Of a stretch of 64,000 nucleotides of DNA, positions 1 to 9,443 are shown one piece after another. The DNA lies in NCBI RefSeq assembly GCF_003670295.1, contig NZ_QXJG01000007.1, positions 16,677 to 80,676 on the forward strand. Direction: 5' to 3'. This DNA comes from Helicobacter burdigaliensis (lineage in GTDB: Bacteria > Campylobacterota > Campylobacteria > Campylobacterales > Helicobacteraceae). Below the pieces are notes generated by a model that made no database searches, was not told the origin of the DNA, and saw only the letters and a program-made list of their open reading frames with translations. A program made the translations under genes and the position numbers. The first letter of the stretch is position 1, and every line of letters begins with the position of its first letter.

Positions 1-515
1 TTTTATTACGCTATCATGGGATTGTGAGTGAGAAAGTTACAAGTGTGCGTCCGCAATATCTTTATGATGTTGTGGGTTTGGGAAACAAATATAATCTTAG
101 TATGCTTGATGTTGCACTTTGTGCTAGTCAGCTCAATAGAATAGATGATATTGTGCAAAAGCGTAAAGTTTTAGCAGAGTTTTATCACAAAGAGTTAAAA
201 TCTATCCCCCATATTAGTCCTCCTATTGTTGCAAATGAGCATATTTATTGTCATTTTATTATTAAAGTGGAAAAAAATCGTGATGATTTTGCTAGGGAAA
301 TGAAAAGCGAGGGGATTGAAACGGGATTACATTTTGTGCCTTTGCATCTATTGAGCTATTATAAAAATAAATATAAGTTAAAAATCAATGATTTTCCTAT
401 TGCCCTTAAAAATTATCAAAAAATTTTGAGTTTGCCTATTTATAGTGCAATGAAGGAAGATGATTTAGAATATGTAATTCATACAATTAAGAATATTATG
501 AGAAAGAGAGGATAA
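1..515 (+). CDS. pseC: DegT/DnrJ/EryC1-family aminotransferase, C-terminal part, probably PseC
   Basis: The reading frame is open from the left edge, so only the last ~170 codons are present. The segment reading RYHGI just before residue VSEKV, then YDVVGLGNKYNLSMLDVALCA, is the C-terminal half of a PLP-dependent sugar aminotransferase. In Helicobacter and Campylobacter the usual member is PseC, which aminates the UDP-4-keto-6-deoxy sugar for pseudaminic acid used to glycosylate flagellin. The catalytic lysine lies outside the window, so the sugar specificity is inferred. An internal GTG at 24 is not the real start because homology continues upstream. The stop is followed after 2 bases by lpxK, suggesting co-transcription. 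Confidence 0.72.
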   Translation, partial: LLRYHGIVSEKVTSVRPQYLYDVVGLGNKYNLSMLDVALCASQLNRIDDIVQKRKVLAEFYHKELKSIPHISPPIVANEHIYCHFIIKVEKNRDDFAREMKSEGIETGLHFVPLHLLSYYKNKYKLKINDFPIALKNYQKILSLPIYSAMKEDDLEYVIHTIKNIMRKRG

Positions 516-517
516 TT

Positions 518-1417
518 TTGCGAGCCATTGAAAGATATTTTTATGCACCCAGTGTATTGCAAAAATTGTTGGCAATTTGTTTGTTGCCTGTTAGTCTTAT
601 TTATGCAGTCATTGCAACTATAAAGCGTAAAGTTGCTGTTTATGAAGACTTTGGAGTGCCTATTGTGAGCGTAGGGAATCTTGTTTTGGGCGGTAGCGGT
701 AAAAGTCCTTTTATTATGGAGATTGCTAAAGATTATGAGAATGCTTTTGTGATTTTAAGAGGTTATGGGCGTAAGAGCAAAGGATTAAAAGTTGTAAGCG
801 TAAAAGGGGAGATTAAAGAAGATGTAATAAAAGCAGGTGATGAAGCATTAATGATTGCAAAAGCATTGCCTAAGGCCTCTGTGATTGTGTGTAAAAAAAG
901 AAAAGAAGCAATCTTAAAAGCAAAAGAAATGGGTGCTAGGGTGATTTTTTTAGACGATGGATTTAGATTTAATTTTAAAAAATTAAATATTATTTTAAAG
1001 CCAAAATTAGAGCCTTATTTTAGTTTTTGTGTGCCAAGTGGAGGTTATAGAGAGCTTAAGAGTGCATATAAAGAGGCAGATATTTTAGCAAGTGAAGGGA
1101 TAGATTACAAAAGGGAAGTAAAAGTTTTAGATAAAACAGAGCGCATGTTTCTTTTGACAGCTATTGCAAATCCCTCACGCTTAGAGGAGTATTTGCCAAG
1201 TGTTGTAGGAAAAATGACTTTAAAAGATCATAGTTATTTTCCTAAGGATAAAATTTTAGAAGAATATAAAAAAGTAAATGCCACTTCTTTACTTGTAACC
1301 CCAAAGGATGCCGTGAAGTTAGGAGATTTTGGACTGCCTTTGTCTATTTTATCTTTGGAGCTTGTGATTAAAGATGAAATTAAAGAGAAGATTAAAAAAT
1401 ATATAGAGGCTTCTTGA
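518..1417 (+). CDS. lpxK: tetraacyldisaccharide 4'-kinase LpxK (lipid A synthesis)
   Basis: The 299-residue product phosphorylates the 4' position of the lipid A disaccharide precursor at the inner face of the cytoplasmic membrane. An N-terminal hydrophobic segment (about residues 17-34) precedes the family P-loop GNLVLGGSGKSP at about residues 53-64. LDDGFRF further on matches the conserved LpxK motif usually written DDGfQ. Translation starts at TTG 518, six to seven bases after a GAGAGG ribosome binding site, because no ATG fits the N terminus. It follows the aminotransferase after 2 bases, so both surface-glycan genes are likely in one operon. Confidence 0.93.
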   Translation: MRAIERYFYAPSVLQKLLAICLLPVSLIYAVIATIKRKVAVYEDFGVPIVSVGNLVLGGSGKSPFIMEIAKDYENAFVILRGYGRKSKGLKVVSVKGEIKEDVIKAGDEALMIAKALPKASVIVCKKRKEAILKAKEMGARVIFLDDGFRFNFKKLNIILKPKLEPYFSFCVPSGGYRELKSAYKEADILASEGIDYKREVKVLDKTERMFLLTAIANPSRLEEYLPSVVGKMTLKDHSYFPKDKILEEYKKVNATSLLVTPKDAVKLGDFGLPLSILSLELVIKDEIKEKIKKYIEAS

Positions 1418-1461
1418 TAGATATTTGGCAAAATCTTCATAGAATCTTCATAAAATCATTT

Positions 1462-1495
1462 TATAATTACATCACAAGATAAGCCAAAGCTTATC
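1462..1495 (+). promoter_or_regulatory. promoter with a perfect inverted repeat in the 5' leader
   Basis: TATAAT lies at 1462-1467 in a T/A-rich context typical of epsilonproteobacterial sigma70 promoters. Ten bases later comes the perfect inverted repeat GATAAGC-CAAA-GCTTATC (1478-1495), which would fall in the first ~20 bases of the transcript. It could be an operator or a 5'-end mRNA stem-loop. The downstream gene starts at 1521. Confidence 0.5.
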
Positions 1496-1520
1496 AAATC
1501 TTAAACACAAAGGATAAACA

Positions 1521-1928
1521 ATGAGAAGTTTAAAAGTTTTAGCAAGTGTATTTGTAGCGGGTGCAATAATGAGTAGTCTGGCTTTAGCAGATTATGATTT
1601 TGATGTGCATGGGCAAATCTCAAAAGTAGATAATAAAAATAAAACGATTACTCTTGCTTCTCCTAATGGGCAAGAGCTTATTATTAAAATCTTGCCTTAT
1701 ACAGAGATTAAAGGTGATGATTGTGGAGCGTTTGGGCAAGATACTTATGGTAGTTTCAAAGATCTAAGTGTAGGTAAATATATCCAAGTAGAAGCAGTTC
1801 CTTATGGAGGATATAATGCTTATAATCAAAGCAATGCTCAAGCAATTAATCCACAAACAGGATTGCCTAATAATGGTGAGCTTGTGGCAAAAGAAGTAGA
1901 ATGGAAATGTATGCCTAGAGCATATTAA
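1521..1928 (+). CDS. secreted DUF5666-like small protein
   Basis: The 135-residue product has a clear Sec signal peptide: a charged start, a hydrophobic core at about residues 6-22, and cleavage predicted after LALA before DYDFD. The mature part (VHGQISKVDNKNKTITL and later VGKYIQVEA) has the alternating beta pattern of DUF5666/OB-like periplasmic proteins. It has two cysteines, one in the middle and one near the end (WKCMPRAY), which could form a disulfide. It has its own promoter upstream and a strong terminator downstream, so it is probably monocistronic. Function unknown; metal or ligand binding would be a guess. Confidence 0.8.
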   Translation: MRSLKVLASVFVAGAIMSSLALADYDFDVHGQISKVDNKNKTITLASPNGQELIIKILPYTEIKGDDCGAFGQDTYGSFKDLSVGKYIQVEAVPYGGYNAYNQSNAQAINPQTGLPNNGELVAKEVEWKCMPRAY

Positions 1929-1943
1929 GATAAAGCCTTTTAG

Positions 1944-1976
1944 CAAACTTGCGTATAAATGCAAGTTTGTTTTTTT
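1944..1976 (+). terminator. Rho-independent terminator
   Basis: A perfect 9-bp stem CAAACTTGC (1944-1952) / GCAAGTTTG (1961-1969) with an 8-base loop is followed by seven T residues (1970-1976). It ends the DUF5666-like gene and separates it from the convergent recG. Confidence 0.88.
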
Positions 1977-1992
1977 GGTTTAAGATTAATAT

Positions 1993-3810
1993 TTATAGAT
2001 TATTTTCCAAAGCCATTTTGGCTTCTTTTATGATTTCTTCATCATTTGCTAAATTAATCCAGCTAAATTGCTTTCCACTTTGTTGTTCCCCGCTTAATAA
2101 ATCCCCACTATTTCTAAACTCTAAATCCATTTTAGCAATTTCAAAGCCATTTTGTATTTGCACGAATCGTTTTAAGCGTTCATTATTTTCTTGATTGGTG
2201 TATAAAAAGCAATATCCCTCTAATCCATTGCGACTTACTCTGCCTCTTAATTGATGGAGAGTGGCAAGCCCTAAGCGTTCAGCCCCTACAATGATGATAG
2301 TGGAGAGCTTGGGTAAAGAAATCCCTACCTCAATAATCGTAGTGGCTAGTAAAATATTTCCCTTATCTCTAAAGTTTTCTAAAATGCTTTCTTTTTGCTT
2401 ATCTTTACCATGTGTAACATAAACACCACTAAAATGCTTCCTCCAAAATTCTTCCCCTTCTTTTAGAGAAATATAATCTAGTTTTTCACTCTCTTCTACT
2501 AAAGGATATACAATGATGATTTGATGTTGCAAGGAGATTTCTTTTTGAATATGGGCTAGAAGTTCTTTAAAATCGCTTTTATGAATTACTCTTGATTTTA
2601 TATTTTTTTTAAAGGGTAAATCTAAAATAAAACTAAAATCTAAAAAATTAGATTCAATCATTGCAAAAGTTCTAGGTATAGGAGTGGCTGAAAATTGCAA
2701 AATATGTGGTCTTTTACCATTTTTTTCAAACATACGCTCTAGAGTGTTTCTTTGTGCAGTGCCAAAACGATGTTGCTCATCAATCATCACCAATTGACAA
2801 TCTTTTAGCTCTTCCTCATATAAAAGTGCATGCGTTCCTATGATAAACTCGCATTCTTTTAAATCTCCCACTTTGTCATTTTGCATAAAAAGTGCAACTT
2901 TAATGTTGGGGGGTAAAAATTTCTTACTTTCTTCAAAAATTTGTTTAGCTAGAATGGATGTTGGTGCCATAAGAACGCTTTTTTTAGGATATGCCATCAT
3001 CACTGAAGCAAAAATCACCATAGTCTTACCACAACCTACATCACCTACAATCACGCGTCTAGCAGCTTTAGTGCTATTTAGAGATTTTTGAATCTCGCAA
3101 ATTGCTTCTTGTTGTCCTTTAGTAAGGCTAAAGGGAAGAGAATGAAACCAAGAATCTATTTTGCCATTTAAGGCGCTAATGCTTTGAAATTCTCTTTTTT
3201 TAGAGCGGAGCTTTCGCATATATTCATAAATTTCTACAAACTTTAAAGCTTCTAAATTTTTTTTAGGAAAACCTCCATTTTGCAAATAGCGTTTATAAAA
3301 CTCTAAAGTGGGGCAAAAAATCTCTAAAATCCCCTCTAAATAAACCCTCTTAACTGCAGGATAAGCCTCTATAAATTGCTCTAAAGTAAAAGTAGACACC
3401 ATATTCTTTAGCATTAGGGTTTTGGCGCCTTTGGTGTTAAAATTAGGTGCAACCTTTCCATTTTCTTTTAAAACTTTGGGTTGTAAAATGCTTAAAAATC
3501 CTGCATTTTTTTGTAATTTTCCGCTAACAATTAGTTTCTCCCCCTCTTTAAAAATAGCTTTATGATAGGGCTTTGCGTTGAAAATTATAAGCTCTGCTTC
3601 TTTATTAAAAAAGGGTAAATCCACCAAAACTTTTGCAACTTTAAAAGAGCTAAATCTTAGCACCTCTACTTCCACAACTACTTGAGTATTAGGCACTAAT
3701 GCATCGCTTAAAATACTATTAGTGTAATCTTTAGGAGTATAAGCAAGCACAAATTCAAAAAGATTCTTACAATCTACTTTTTGTATTTGCTCTTGTAATT
3801 CCAAAATCAA
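1993..3810 (-). CDS. recG: ATP-dependent DNA helicase RecG
   Basis: RecG remodels stalled replication forks and Holliday junctions. The 605-residue product has an N-terminal OB-type wedge region (about 35-115), then the helicase core with Walker A GDVGCGKT at 256-263, the RecG-type DEQH box at 344-347 followed by RFG, the FSATPIPRT motif and the C-terminal TRG-like segment. It is shorter than the E. coli enzyme but near the length usual in Helicobacter. The ATG at 3810 overlaps the stop of the upstream M16 gene by 4 bases (ATGA), implying translational coupling. Confidence 0.95.
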   Translation of the reverse strand: MILELQEQIQKVDCKNLFEFVLAYTPKDYTNSILSDALVPNTQVVVEVEVLRFSSFKVAKVLVDLPFFNKEAELIIFNAKPYHKAIFKEGEKLIVSGKLQKNAGFLSILQPKVLKENGKVAPNFNTKGAKTLMLKNMVSTFTLEQFIEAYPAVKRVYLEGILEIFCPTLEFYKRYLQNGGFPKKNLEALKFVEIYEYMRKLRSKKREFQSISALNGKIDSWFHSLPFSLTKGQQEAICEIQKSLNSTKAARRVIVGDVGCGKTMVIFASVMMAYPKKSVLMAPTSILAKQIFEESKKFLPPNIKVALFMQNDKVGDLKECEFIIGTHALLYEEELKDCQLVMIDEQHRFGTAQRNTLERMFEKNGKRPHILQFSATPIPRTFAMIESNFLDFSFILDLPFKKNIKSRVIHKSDFKELLAHIQKEISLQHQIIIVYPLVEESEKLDYISLKEGEEFWRKHFSGVYVTHGKDKQKESILENFRDKGNILLATTIIEVGISLPKLSTIIIVGAERLGLATLHQLRGRVSRNGLEGYCFLYTNQENNERLKRFVQIQNGFEIAKMDLEFRNSGDLLSGEQQSGKQFSWINLANDEEIIKEAKMALENNL

Positions 3811-5093
3811 TCTGCACTTATGATAGAAAAAGTTAAATTTTTAATTTCTTGATGCTCTTTAATATAATCATTTACTTCTTTTAGGCTCAAAGCTTTAATT
3901 TCTTGTAAAACTAGAGAATCAAACTCTAAGGGTAGATTTTTATAATAATTACTAAAACTTGCATTTAGCCTTTGGGAGAGGGTTTCATTTCTTAAAGGTT
4001 CGCTTCCTAAAAGATAAGCTTTTGCTTCATCGAGTTCTTTTTGTGTGATTCCTTTTTCTAAAAATGTATCCACAACTTCTTGAACGATTTTTTGTGCTTC
4101 TTTTTCGTTTTTAAGGCTTGTTTGTAGGTATCCTGTTGCATAAGATAGGGTTTTACCTGTTACTAATCTCATATAAGCTGAATATGCTAAGCCTCTTTTT
4201 ACGCGAATCTCTTCCATAATGCGACTACCAAAACCGCTTCCGCCTAGCACAAAAGAGGCTACTTTAGCTTTTGCAATCTCTTCTTTAAGATCTTTTATGT
4301 AAAAGGGTGCTCCAAAATAGATATAGGCTTGTTTTGTATCTTTTAGTTGTCTTTTTTGCTCTTTAGTTTTATTAGCTTGGATAGGAGAAATCTTTACCTC
4401 TTTGCCATTAGGAATTTTGCTAAGCACTTCTTTAAGGGATTTTTCTAGCTCTAAAAATTCTAAATCACCCCCCACTACAATAATAGTAGATTTTAGTTGT
4501 ATATGATTTTTATAAAAATCTTCCACTTCTTTTAAAGAGATTTTTGCAATGCTTTCTTTAGTTCCACTAGATGGAAATTCTAAAGGAGAACCTTTAAAAA
4601 GCATAGAGCTTAAAGCACGACTTGCTTGATAGTCAAAATCATTTTCTTTTTCTAAAAGGGATACAAGGGAGTTTTCCTTAACCTTAGTCAGTGCATTTTG
4701 CGTAAAGTTTGGATCTTGCATTAAGTCTTTTAGATATTCTATACCTTTTTTGTGTTCACTACTCATTCCACTTAGAATAAAACTCATCGTTTCAAACCCG
4801 CTTTCTACACTTAGATTAAGTGCTTTTTGCTCGAGCTTTTCAGCAAATTTAGTAACACCTAATTTTTTTGTTCCTTCATTTAAAAGAGAACTAGTAATAT
4901 CAGATAATCCATAGCTTTTTTGATCACTGACGCTCCCAGCACCTTTAAAGATAATTTGTAGATAGAATAGGGGCAAATTACTCTGTTTTTCATAAATTAC
5001 AGGGATATTTACTCCATTTACTTGTATATGTCTTAACTCTGTTGCCATTAACATTCCTCCAAAACATAAAAACATTAAAAGAAATTTTTTCAT
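3807..5093 (-). CDS. M16-family peptidase-like protein without the zinc motif
   Basis: The 428-residue product starts with a signal peptide (cleavage likely near MATELR). It has the two-domain M16 fold: an N-terminal domain with FKGAGSVSDQKSYGL, and a C-terminal domain with FGSRIMEEIRVKRGLAYSAY, the R/Y motif of the substrate-binding subunit. The HXXEH zinc motif of active M16 peptidases is missing; the matching place reads GLSDITSSLLNEG. It is therefore probably the non-catalytic partner of an M16 pair. Gene order bamA-mqnC-M16 matches H. pylori HP0655-HP0657. It overlaps mqnC and recG by 4 bases at each end. Confidence 0.88.
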   Translation of the reverse strand: MKKFLLMFLCFGGMLMATELRHIQVNGVNIPVIYEKQSNLPLFYLQIIFKGAGSVSDQKSYGLSDITSSLLNEGTKKLGVTKFAEKLEQKALNLSVESGFETMSFILSGMSSEHKKGIEYLKDLMQDPNFTQNALTKVKENSLVSLLEKENDFDYQASRALSSMLFKGSPLEFPSSGTKESIAKISLKEVEDFYKNHIQLKSTIIVVGGDLEFLELEKSLKEVLSKIPNGKEVKISPIQANKTKEQKRQLKDTKQAYIYFGAPFYIKDLKEEIAKAKVASFVLGGSGFGSRIMEEIRVKRGLAYSAYMRLVTGKTLSYATGYLQTSLKNEKEAQKIVQEVVDTFLEKGITQKELDEAKAYLLGSEPLRNETLSQRLNASFSNYYKNLPLEFDSLVLQEIKALSLKEVNDYIKEHQEIKNLTFSIISAD

Positions 5094-6172
5094 TCAAAAC
5101 GCTCCAAAATATCATAAGCTGTATTGCGTTTAGCAGGTATCTCGCCAATATCTTTGATGAGGCTTATCATCTCTTTTTCATTCATAGAGTTTCTAGCTCC
5201 AGCTGCTGCTACGACATTTTCTTCCATCATAGTACTACCAAGATCATTTGCGCCAAAAAGCAAGGCAAGTTGTCCTATGTATGAACCTTGTGTTACCCAA
5301 CTGCTTTGAATATTTTGAAAATTATCCAAAAAGATTCTACTGCAAGCAAGTAGTCTTAAATAACGATTTGAAGAAGCTTTATGCAAGTTTGGCATTTCCT
5401 TTTGCAAAGGTGTAAAAGCAGGTTGAAAACTCCACAAAATAAATGCTCTAAAGCCATTTGTTTCATCTTGAAGAGTTCTGATTCTCTCCCAATGCTCTAC
5501 AATATCCTTATCATTTTCTACGCTTCCAAACATCATAGTAGCCGTGCTTCTAATGCCTAGCTTATGAGCCTCCCTATGCACTTCTATCCATTCATCACTA
5601 TCTAGTTTTTTAGGAGCTATCACATCACGCACACTATCACTTAGTATTTCAGCTCCAGCTCCAGGGATTGAAGAAAGTCCGCATTTTTGAAGCCTGCTTA
5701 AAACCTCGCTAATAGAAATTTTAGAAATTTTAGCAATATAATTAATCTCAATAGCTGAAAATCCATGGATTGTAATTTGTGGATATTTTTTAGCTATGTG
5801 GCTTACTAAATCTTCATACCATTCAATTTTTAGGCTTGGATGCACACCGCCTTGAAAAAGGATTTGCGTCCCACCTATACTTAAAAGCTCTTCAATTTTT
5901 TTATCAATTTCTTCAAAACTTAAAATATAAGTTCCCTCTTCATTTACCCTTCTTTTAAAAGCACAAAATTTACAATCCACCCAACAAATATTTGTATAAT
6001 TGATATTTCTATCCACTACAAAAGTCGTAAGATTGTCAGGGTGAAGTGTTTGCTTAATTTTAAAAGCTCTTTCTCCCAACTCCTTTAAAGAAGCATTTTG
6101 CATTAAATCTAAAATCTCCTCACTGCTAATGCGAGGAAGCTTAACATCTACAATCGCTCTATCTTTTTTCAT
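5090..6172 (-). CDS. mqnC: cyclic dehypoxanthinyl futalosine synthase MqnC
   Basis: A radical-SAM enzyme of the futalosine menaquinone pathway, which cyclises dehypoxanthine futalosine. Counted from the ATG at 6172, cysteines 63, 67 and 70 (NICWVDCKFCAF) form the CX3CX2C cluster site, and GGVHPSLKIEWYE and SIPGAGAEILSD are family motifs. I chose 6172 over an in-frame ATG at 6220 because the latter would run 47 bases into bamA and adds an unconserved tail. The chosen start lies one base after the bamA stop. The 3' end overlaps the M16 gene by 4 bases, so the block is one operon. Confidence 0.93.
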   Translation of the reverse strand: MKKDRAIVDVKLPRISSEEILDLMQNASLKELGERAFKIKQTLHPDNLTTFVVDRNINYTNICWVDCKFCAFKRRVNEEGTYILSFEEIDKKIEELLSIGGTQILFQGGVHPSLKIEWYEDLVSHIAKKYPQITIHGFSAIEINYIAKISKISISEVLSRLQKCGLSSIPGAGAEILSDSVRDVIAPKKLDSDEWIEVHREAHKLGIRSTATMMFGSVENDKDIVEHWERIRTLQDETNGFRAFILWSFQPAFTPLQKEMPNLHKASSNRYLRLLACSRIFLDNFQNIQSSWVTQGSYIGQLALLFGANDLGSTMMEENVVAAAGARNSMNEKEMISLIKDIGEIPAKRNTAYDILERFE

Positions 6173-6173
6173 T

Positions 6174-8414
6174 TTAAAATCTTTGTCCCATTGTAAATTC
6201 AAAAGATGAAGTATCATCACCCGGTTTGCTATTCAAAGCTTTAGGAATGATAAAAGTAATCGCACCAATAGGGGAAATCCATTCTAGTGCTACACCCACA
6301 GAGCTTCTTTGGATTTGTGTAATATCATTTTCTCCTAAAAGTCCATAATCATAAAATGCACTTACACGCATAGGAACAGTATCAAAAATCCCATAGCTAA
6401 GTTCTAGCGTGGTATAAGAAGTTTGCTTACCACCAATTCTAGCCCCTCTTTTGTCACGCGGAGTAATAGAATCGCTTTGGTAACCTCTAATAGAGCTAAC
6501 CCCACCTAAATAAAATTTCTCATTTATAGGCAAATATCCATTATCTTGTAAAAGTCCTAGTTTAGAGCGGAACCTAAAAACTAAATCCATATCAATGTAA
6601 TCTTCTAAAGATTTAAAATAATAAAGCGAACCAAAATATTTTAGGAATTTTGCATCTCCGCCCACACCAGCATATTCTACACTAGCACTCGCTTTCCAGC
6701 CATTTTTAGGAAAATAATATGAATCTGTATTATCAAAATAAAGTCCAGGAATGATTGAAGACTTAGAATACTGCCCTAAATAATATTGTGAATAAATCGG
6801 ATTTGTAAATTCAGAAAGTTCGGATTGTTGCCAAGTATAGCCGATGTTTGCTTCTAGTGTGTCTGTGATTCTCCTACCGCCTACGATACTAAAACCTGTT
6901 GTAATTTCTCTATAATCATAATCTACATAATCGGTTTGATAAATATCCGTAGAAAGGCTATAATCACTATCAAGCACCGCAGGATTGTAAAGATTTAAAC
7001 GATAAGAAGTAGAAACTTCACTTTTATCAAAATAAAGTCCAGAAGTTAATCCTGTCCCAAAAATATTTCTATCTTTAATAGAAGCACTTCCCATAATCCC
7101 ATCATAGCTTCCATAACCCACACCAAAGGTAAATTCACCCGTTTTTGCCTCTTTTACATTTACAAGCAAATCCACTCTTTCTTCATCTACTCTTCTTTCT
7201 TGTATATCCACACTATCAAATCCGCCCGAACGCATAATTGCATTTTTAGAACGCGGGATTTTACTCATTTCATATTGATCTCCCGGTGCTAAAAGCACAT
7301 TTCTTCTAATAACTCTATCTAAAGTTTTAGAGTTTCCAGAGATAATTACATCGTTGATTTTTACTTTTTTGCCCGGTTGGACATAATAGATGATTCTAAC
7401 TGTGGAATCTTCGGCATTTTTATCTAAATCAGGAGTAACTCTAGCAAAAGCATATCCTAAATCCCCGATTTTAAATTTGATACTCTCCGCATCTTTTCGC
7501 ATTGTGTTGATGTTAAAAGTTTTGTTGTCTTTGGATTTTACTAAGTCATATAGTTCTTTTTCATCAATTACAGGTTCTTCTAAGACAATATCAATCCCCA
7601 TAACTTTATAAGGCTTGCCCTCTTCAATATAATAATCAAGTTCAGCATTATAAGTAGTAAAATCCGTTCTTAAAAAGGGTTTGCTAACCTTTGCATCTAA
7701 ATAACCCTTTTGCATATATAAATCTTGGATTCTTAAAGAATCTGTTTCAATTTCAGAAATTTGGAGTTTTCCGCTATTAAATCCCCACATCCAGCCTAAA
7801 AACTCTCGCTCTTTATTAGCAGTAAAAGCTTCAATCCTAGAAACTTTTAAATTTTCTCTTCCATAATAGTTTGCTTTTCTTATGATAATCTCTTCACCTT
7901 GATTAACTTCTAAAGTGAGCTTTAGGGCATTAGGACCGATTTCTTCTGTTTTGGTTTCAATGATAGTGTCATAATAGCCTTTGGTTTCTAGTAAGCTCAT
8001 AATACGCTTTTTGGCTTCATTTACTTTCATTTCATCATAAACATCGCCTTTTTTAAGCCCCACTTCTTTATCAAGAACTTCTTGTTCTTTTCCGGCACCA
8101 TATCCGCTAATCACTAAACTTGCAATTACGGGTTTTTCTACAAAATGAAAGGTTAAAACCCCTGCATCTTCTAGCACCCAAATATCTTTAAAATAGCCTT
8201 GTTGATAAAAATCTAAAATTGCTTGATTGACTTGCCTTATATCAATGGCTTCTCCGGTTTTAATCTTTGCTATTTCATTTGCAATTAAGGGGGAAATGTA
8301 ATTTAACCCCTCATAACGCACTTCTTTGATAATGGGTAAAGGAGCAGCCATTAACCCATTTAAATACATACCAAAAACTGCCGATGATAACAATACTTTT
8401 GACAAAAATCTCAT
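6174..8414 (-). CDS. bamA: outer-membrane protein assembly factor BamA (Omp85)
   Basis: BamA inserts beta-barrel proteins into the outer membrane. From the ATG at 8414 the product has a signal peptide (MRFLSKVLLSS onward, cleavage near LMAAP), a series of POTRA domains to about residue 400, then a C-terminal barrel containing the conserved VRGY-type loop (SIRGYQSDS) and ending in phenylalanine (MGQRF), as barrels recognised by BAM do. A TTG 54 bases upstream would extend the frame but puts 18 extra residues before the signal peptide, so I reject it. It heads the bamA-mqnC-M16-recG operon. Confidence 0.94.
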   Translation of the reverse strand: MRFLSKVLLSSAVFGMYLNGLMAAPLPIIKEVRYEGLNYISPLIANEIAKIKTGEAIDIRQVNQAILDFYQQGYFKDIWVLEDAGVLTFHFVEKPVIASLVISGYGAGKEQEVLDKEVGLKKGDVYDEMKVNEAKKRIMSLLETKGYYDTIIETKTEEIGPNALKLTLEVNQGEEIIIRKANYYGRENLKVSRIEAFTANKEREFLGWMWGFNSGKLQISEIETDSLRIQDLYMQKGYLDAKVSKPFLRTDFTTYNAELDYYIEEGKPYKVMGIDIVLEEPVIDEKELYDLVKSKDNKTFNINTMRKDAESIKFKIGDLGYAFARVTPDLDKNAEDSTVRIIYYVQPGKKVKINDVIISGNSKTLDRVIRRNVLLAPGDQYEMSKIPRSKNAIMRSGGFDSVDIQERRVDEERVDLLVNVKEAKTGEFTFGVGYGSYDGIMGSASIKDRNIFGTGLTSGLYFDKSEVSTSYRLNLYNPAVLDSDYSLSTDIYQTDYVDYDYREITTGFSIVGGRRITDTLEANIGYTWQQSELSEFTNPIYSQYYLGQYSKSSIIPGLYFDNTDSYYFPKNGWKASASVEYAGVGGDAKFLKYFGSLYYFKSLEDYIDMDLVFRFRSKLGLLQDNGYLPINEKFYLGGVSSIRGYQSDSITPRDKRGARIGGKQTSYTTLELSYGIFDTVPMRVSAFYDYGLLGENDITQIQRSSVGVALEWISPIGAITFIIPKALNSKPGDDTSSFEFTMGQRF

Positions 8415-8509
8415 TCTTTTTAAGCCTTCTTTAGGGATTATGGAAATAAAAATTTTTTGATTATACAATTTTAGAGATTAAAGCTAACAAAACTAAAGCT
8501 AAATATCAA

Positions 8510-8515
8510 TATAAT
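8510..8515 (+). promoter_or_regulatory. probable -10 element for tyrA
   Basis: TATAAT in the T/A-rich divergent gap between bamA and tyrA, 30 bases before the tyrA start. No clear -35 box is seen, as usual for this group. Confidence 0.4.
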
Positions 8516-8545
8516 TTTTAAAAATTTTACAAAAAAAGGGTAAAA

Positions 8546-9373
8546 ATGCAAGCAGGTATTATTGGACTTGGATTAATTGGTGGTAGTTTGGGATTGGCAC
8601 TCAAAGAAATAGGAATGTTTAAAAAAATACTAGGTTTAGATTTAAGTGAGATTCATCTCCAGCAAGCTCTTTCTTTGGGTTTAGTGGATGAGGGGGCGAG
8701 CTTAGAAGAGATTAAAGAATGTGATGTGATTTTCCTCGCTACTCCTGTGGAAGCGATTTTAGAGATTTTACCACAACTAAAAGGTGTTCCAAACCACACA
8801 ACAATCATTGATCTTGGAAGCACAAAATATCTTATTTCACAAAATATTCCCCAAGAAATTAGAAAAAATTTCATTTGTGCCCACCCTATGAGCGGAACGG
8901 AAAATTTTGGCCCAAAGGCTGCTTTTAAGGAGCTTTTGCCACATCATATTGTGGTTTTAACCGATTTAGAACAAAGTGGGGAATTTCAAGTAGCAATGGC
9001 AAAAGAAATTTTTGTAGCCTTAAAGATGAATATTATTAAAATGGATTCAAAATCCCATGATATTCATGCAGCTTTTATTAGTCATCTTCCACATATTATT
9101 AGCTATGCACTTGCAAATACTGTGCTTTCGCAAAAAAATCCAAAGGATATTTTAGCGCTTGCTGGAGGAGGTTTTAAAAGTATGGTAAGAATCGCTAAGA
9201 GTTCTCCTAGAATGTGGAGCGATATTTCTAAGCAAAATAGAGAAGAGCTTTTAAAATCTTTAGAGTTTTTTAAAAGAGAATTAGAAGATGCAAAAGAGCT
9301 TATACAAAAGGAACAATGGGAAGAATTAGAAAAATGGATGGCACAAGCAAATTCACTTTATGAGATTTTCTAA
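8546..9373 (+). CDS. tyrA: prephenate dehydrogenase TyrA
   Basis: Oxidises prephenate to 4-hydroxyphenylpyruvate with NAD(P) in tyrosine synthesis. The 275-residue product begins with a Rossmann dinucleotide site (GIIGLGLIGGSLGLAL, residues 4-19). The family motif HPMSGTENFGP and the later HDIHAAFISHLPH bear the substrate-binding histidines. There is no chorismate mutase or ACT domain, so it is the short monofunctional type. The start at 8546 follows the run AAAAAAAGGG. It is divergent from bamA. Confidence 0.94.
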   Translation: MQAGIIGLGLIGGSLGLALKEIGMFKKILGLDLSEIHLQQALSLGLVDEGASLEEIKECDVIFLATPVEAILEILPQLKGVPNHTTIIDLGSTKYLISQNIPQEIRKNFICAHPMSGTENFGPKAAFKELLPHHIVVLTDLEQSGEFQVAMAKEIFVALKMNIIKMDSKSHDIHAAFISHLPHIISYALANTVLSQKNPKDILALAGGGFKSMVRIAKSSPRMWSDISKQNREELLKSLEFFKRELEDAKELIQKEQWEELEKWMAQANSLYEIF

Positions 9374-9406
9374 AATTATTTTTAAAAATAGAGATTTGTG
9401 AAAATT

Positions 9407-9415
9407 TGCTATAAT
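9407..9415 (+). promoter_or_regulatory. extended -10 promoter for the acyltransferase fusion gene
   Basis: TGCTATAAT is an extended -10 box, 28 bases before the ATG at 9444; AAGGAG lies just before that start. Confidence 0.55.
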
Positions 9416-9443
9416 TTGACTTTTGCAACAATAAGGAGTTTTA

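Noticed and set aside
6173..6220. An upstream ATG for mqnC
   Set aside because: It overlaps the bamA 3' end and adds residues with no counterpart before the conserved region; the ATG at 6172 fits better.
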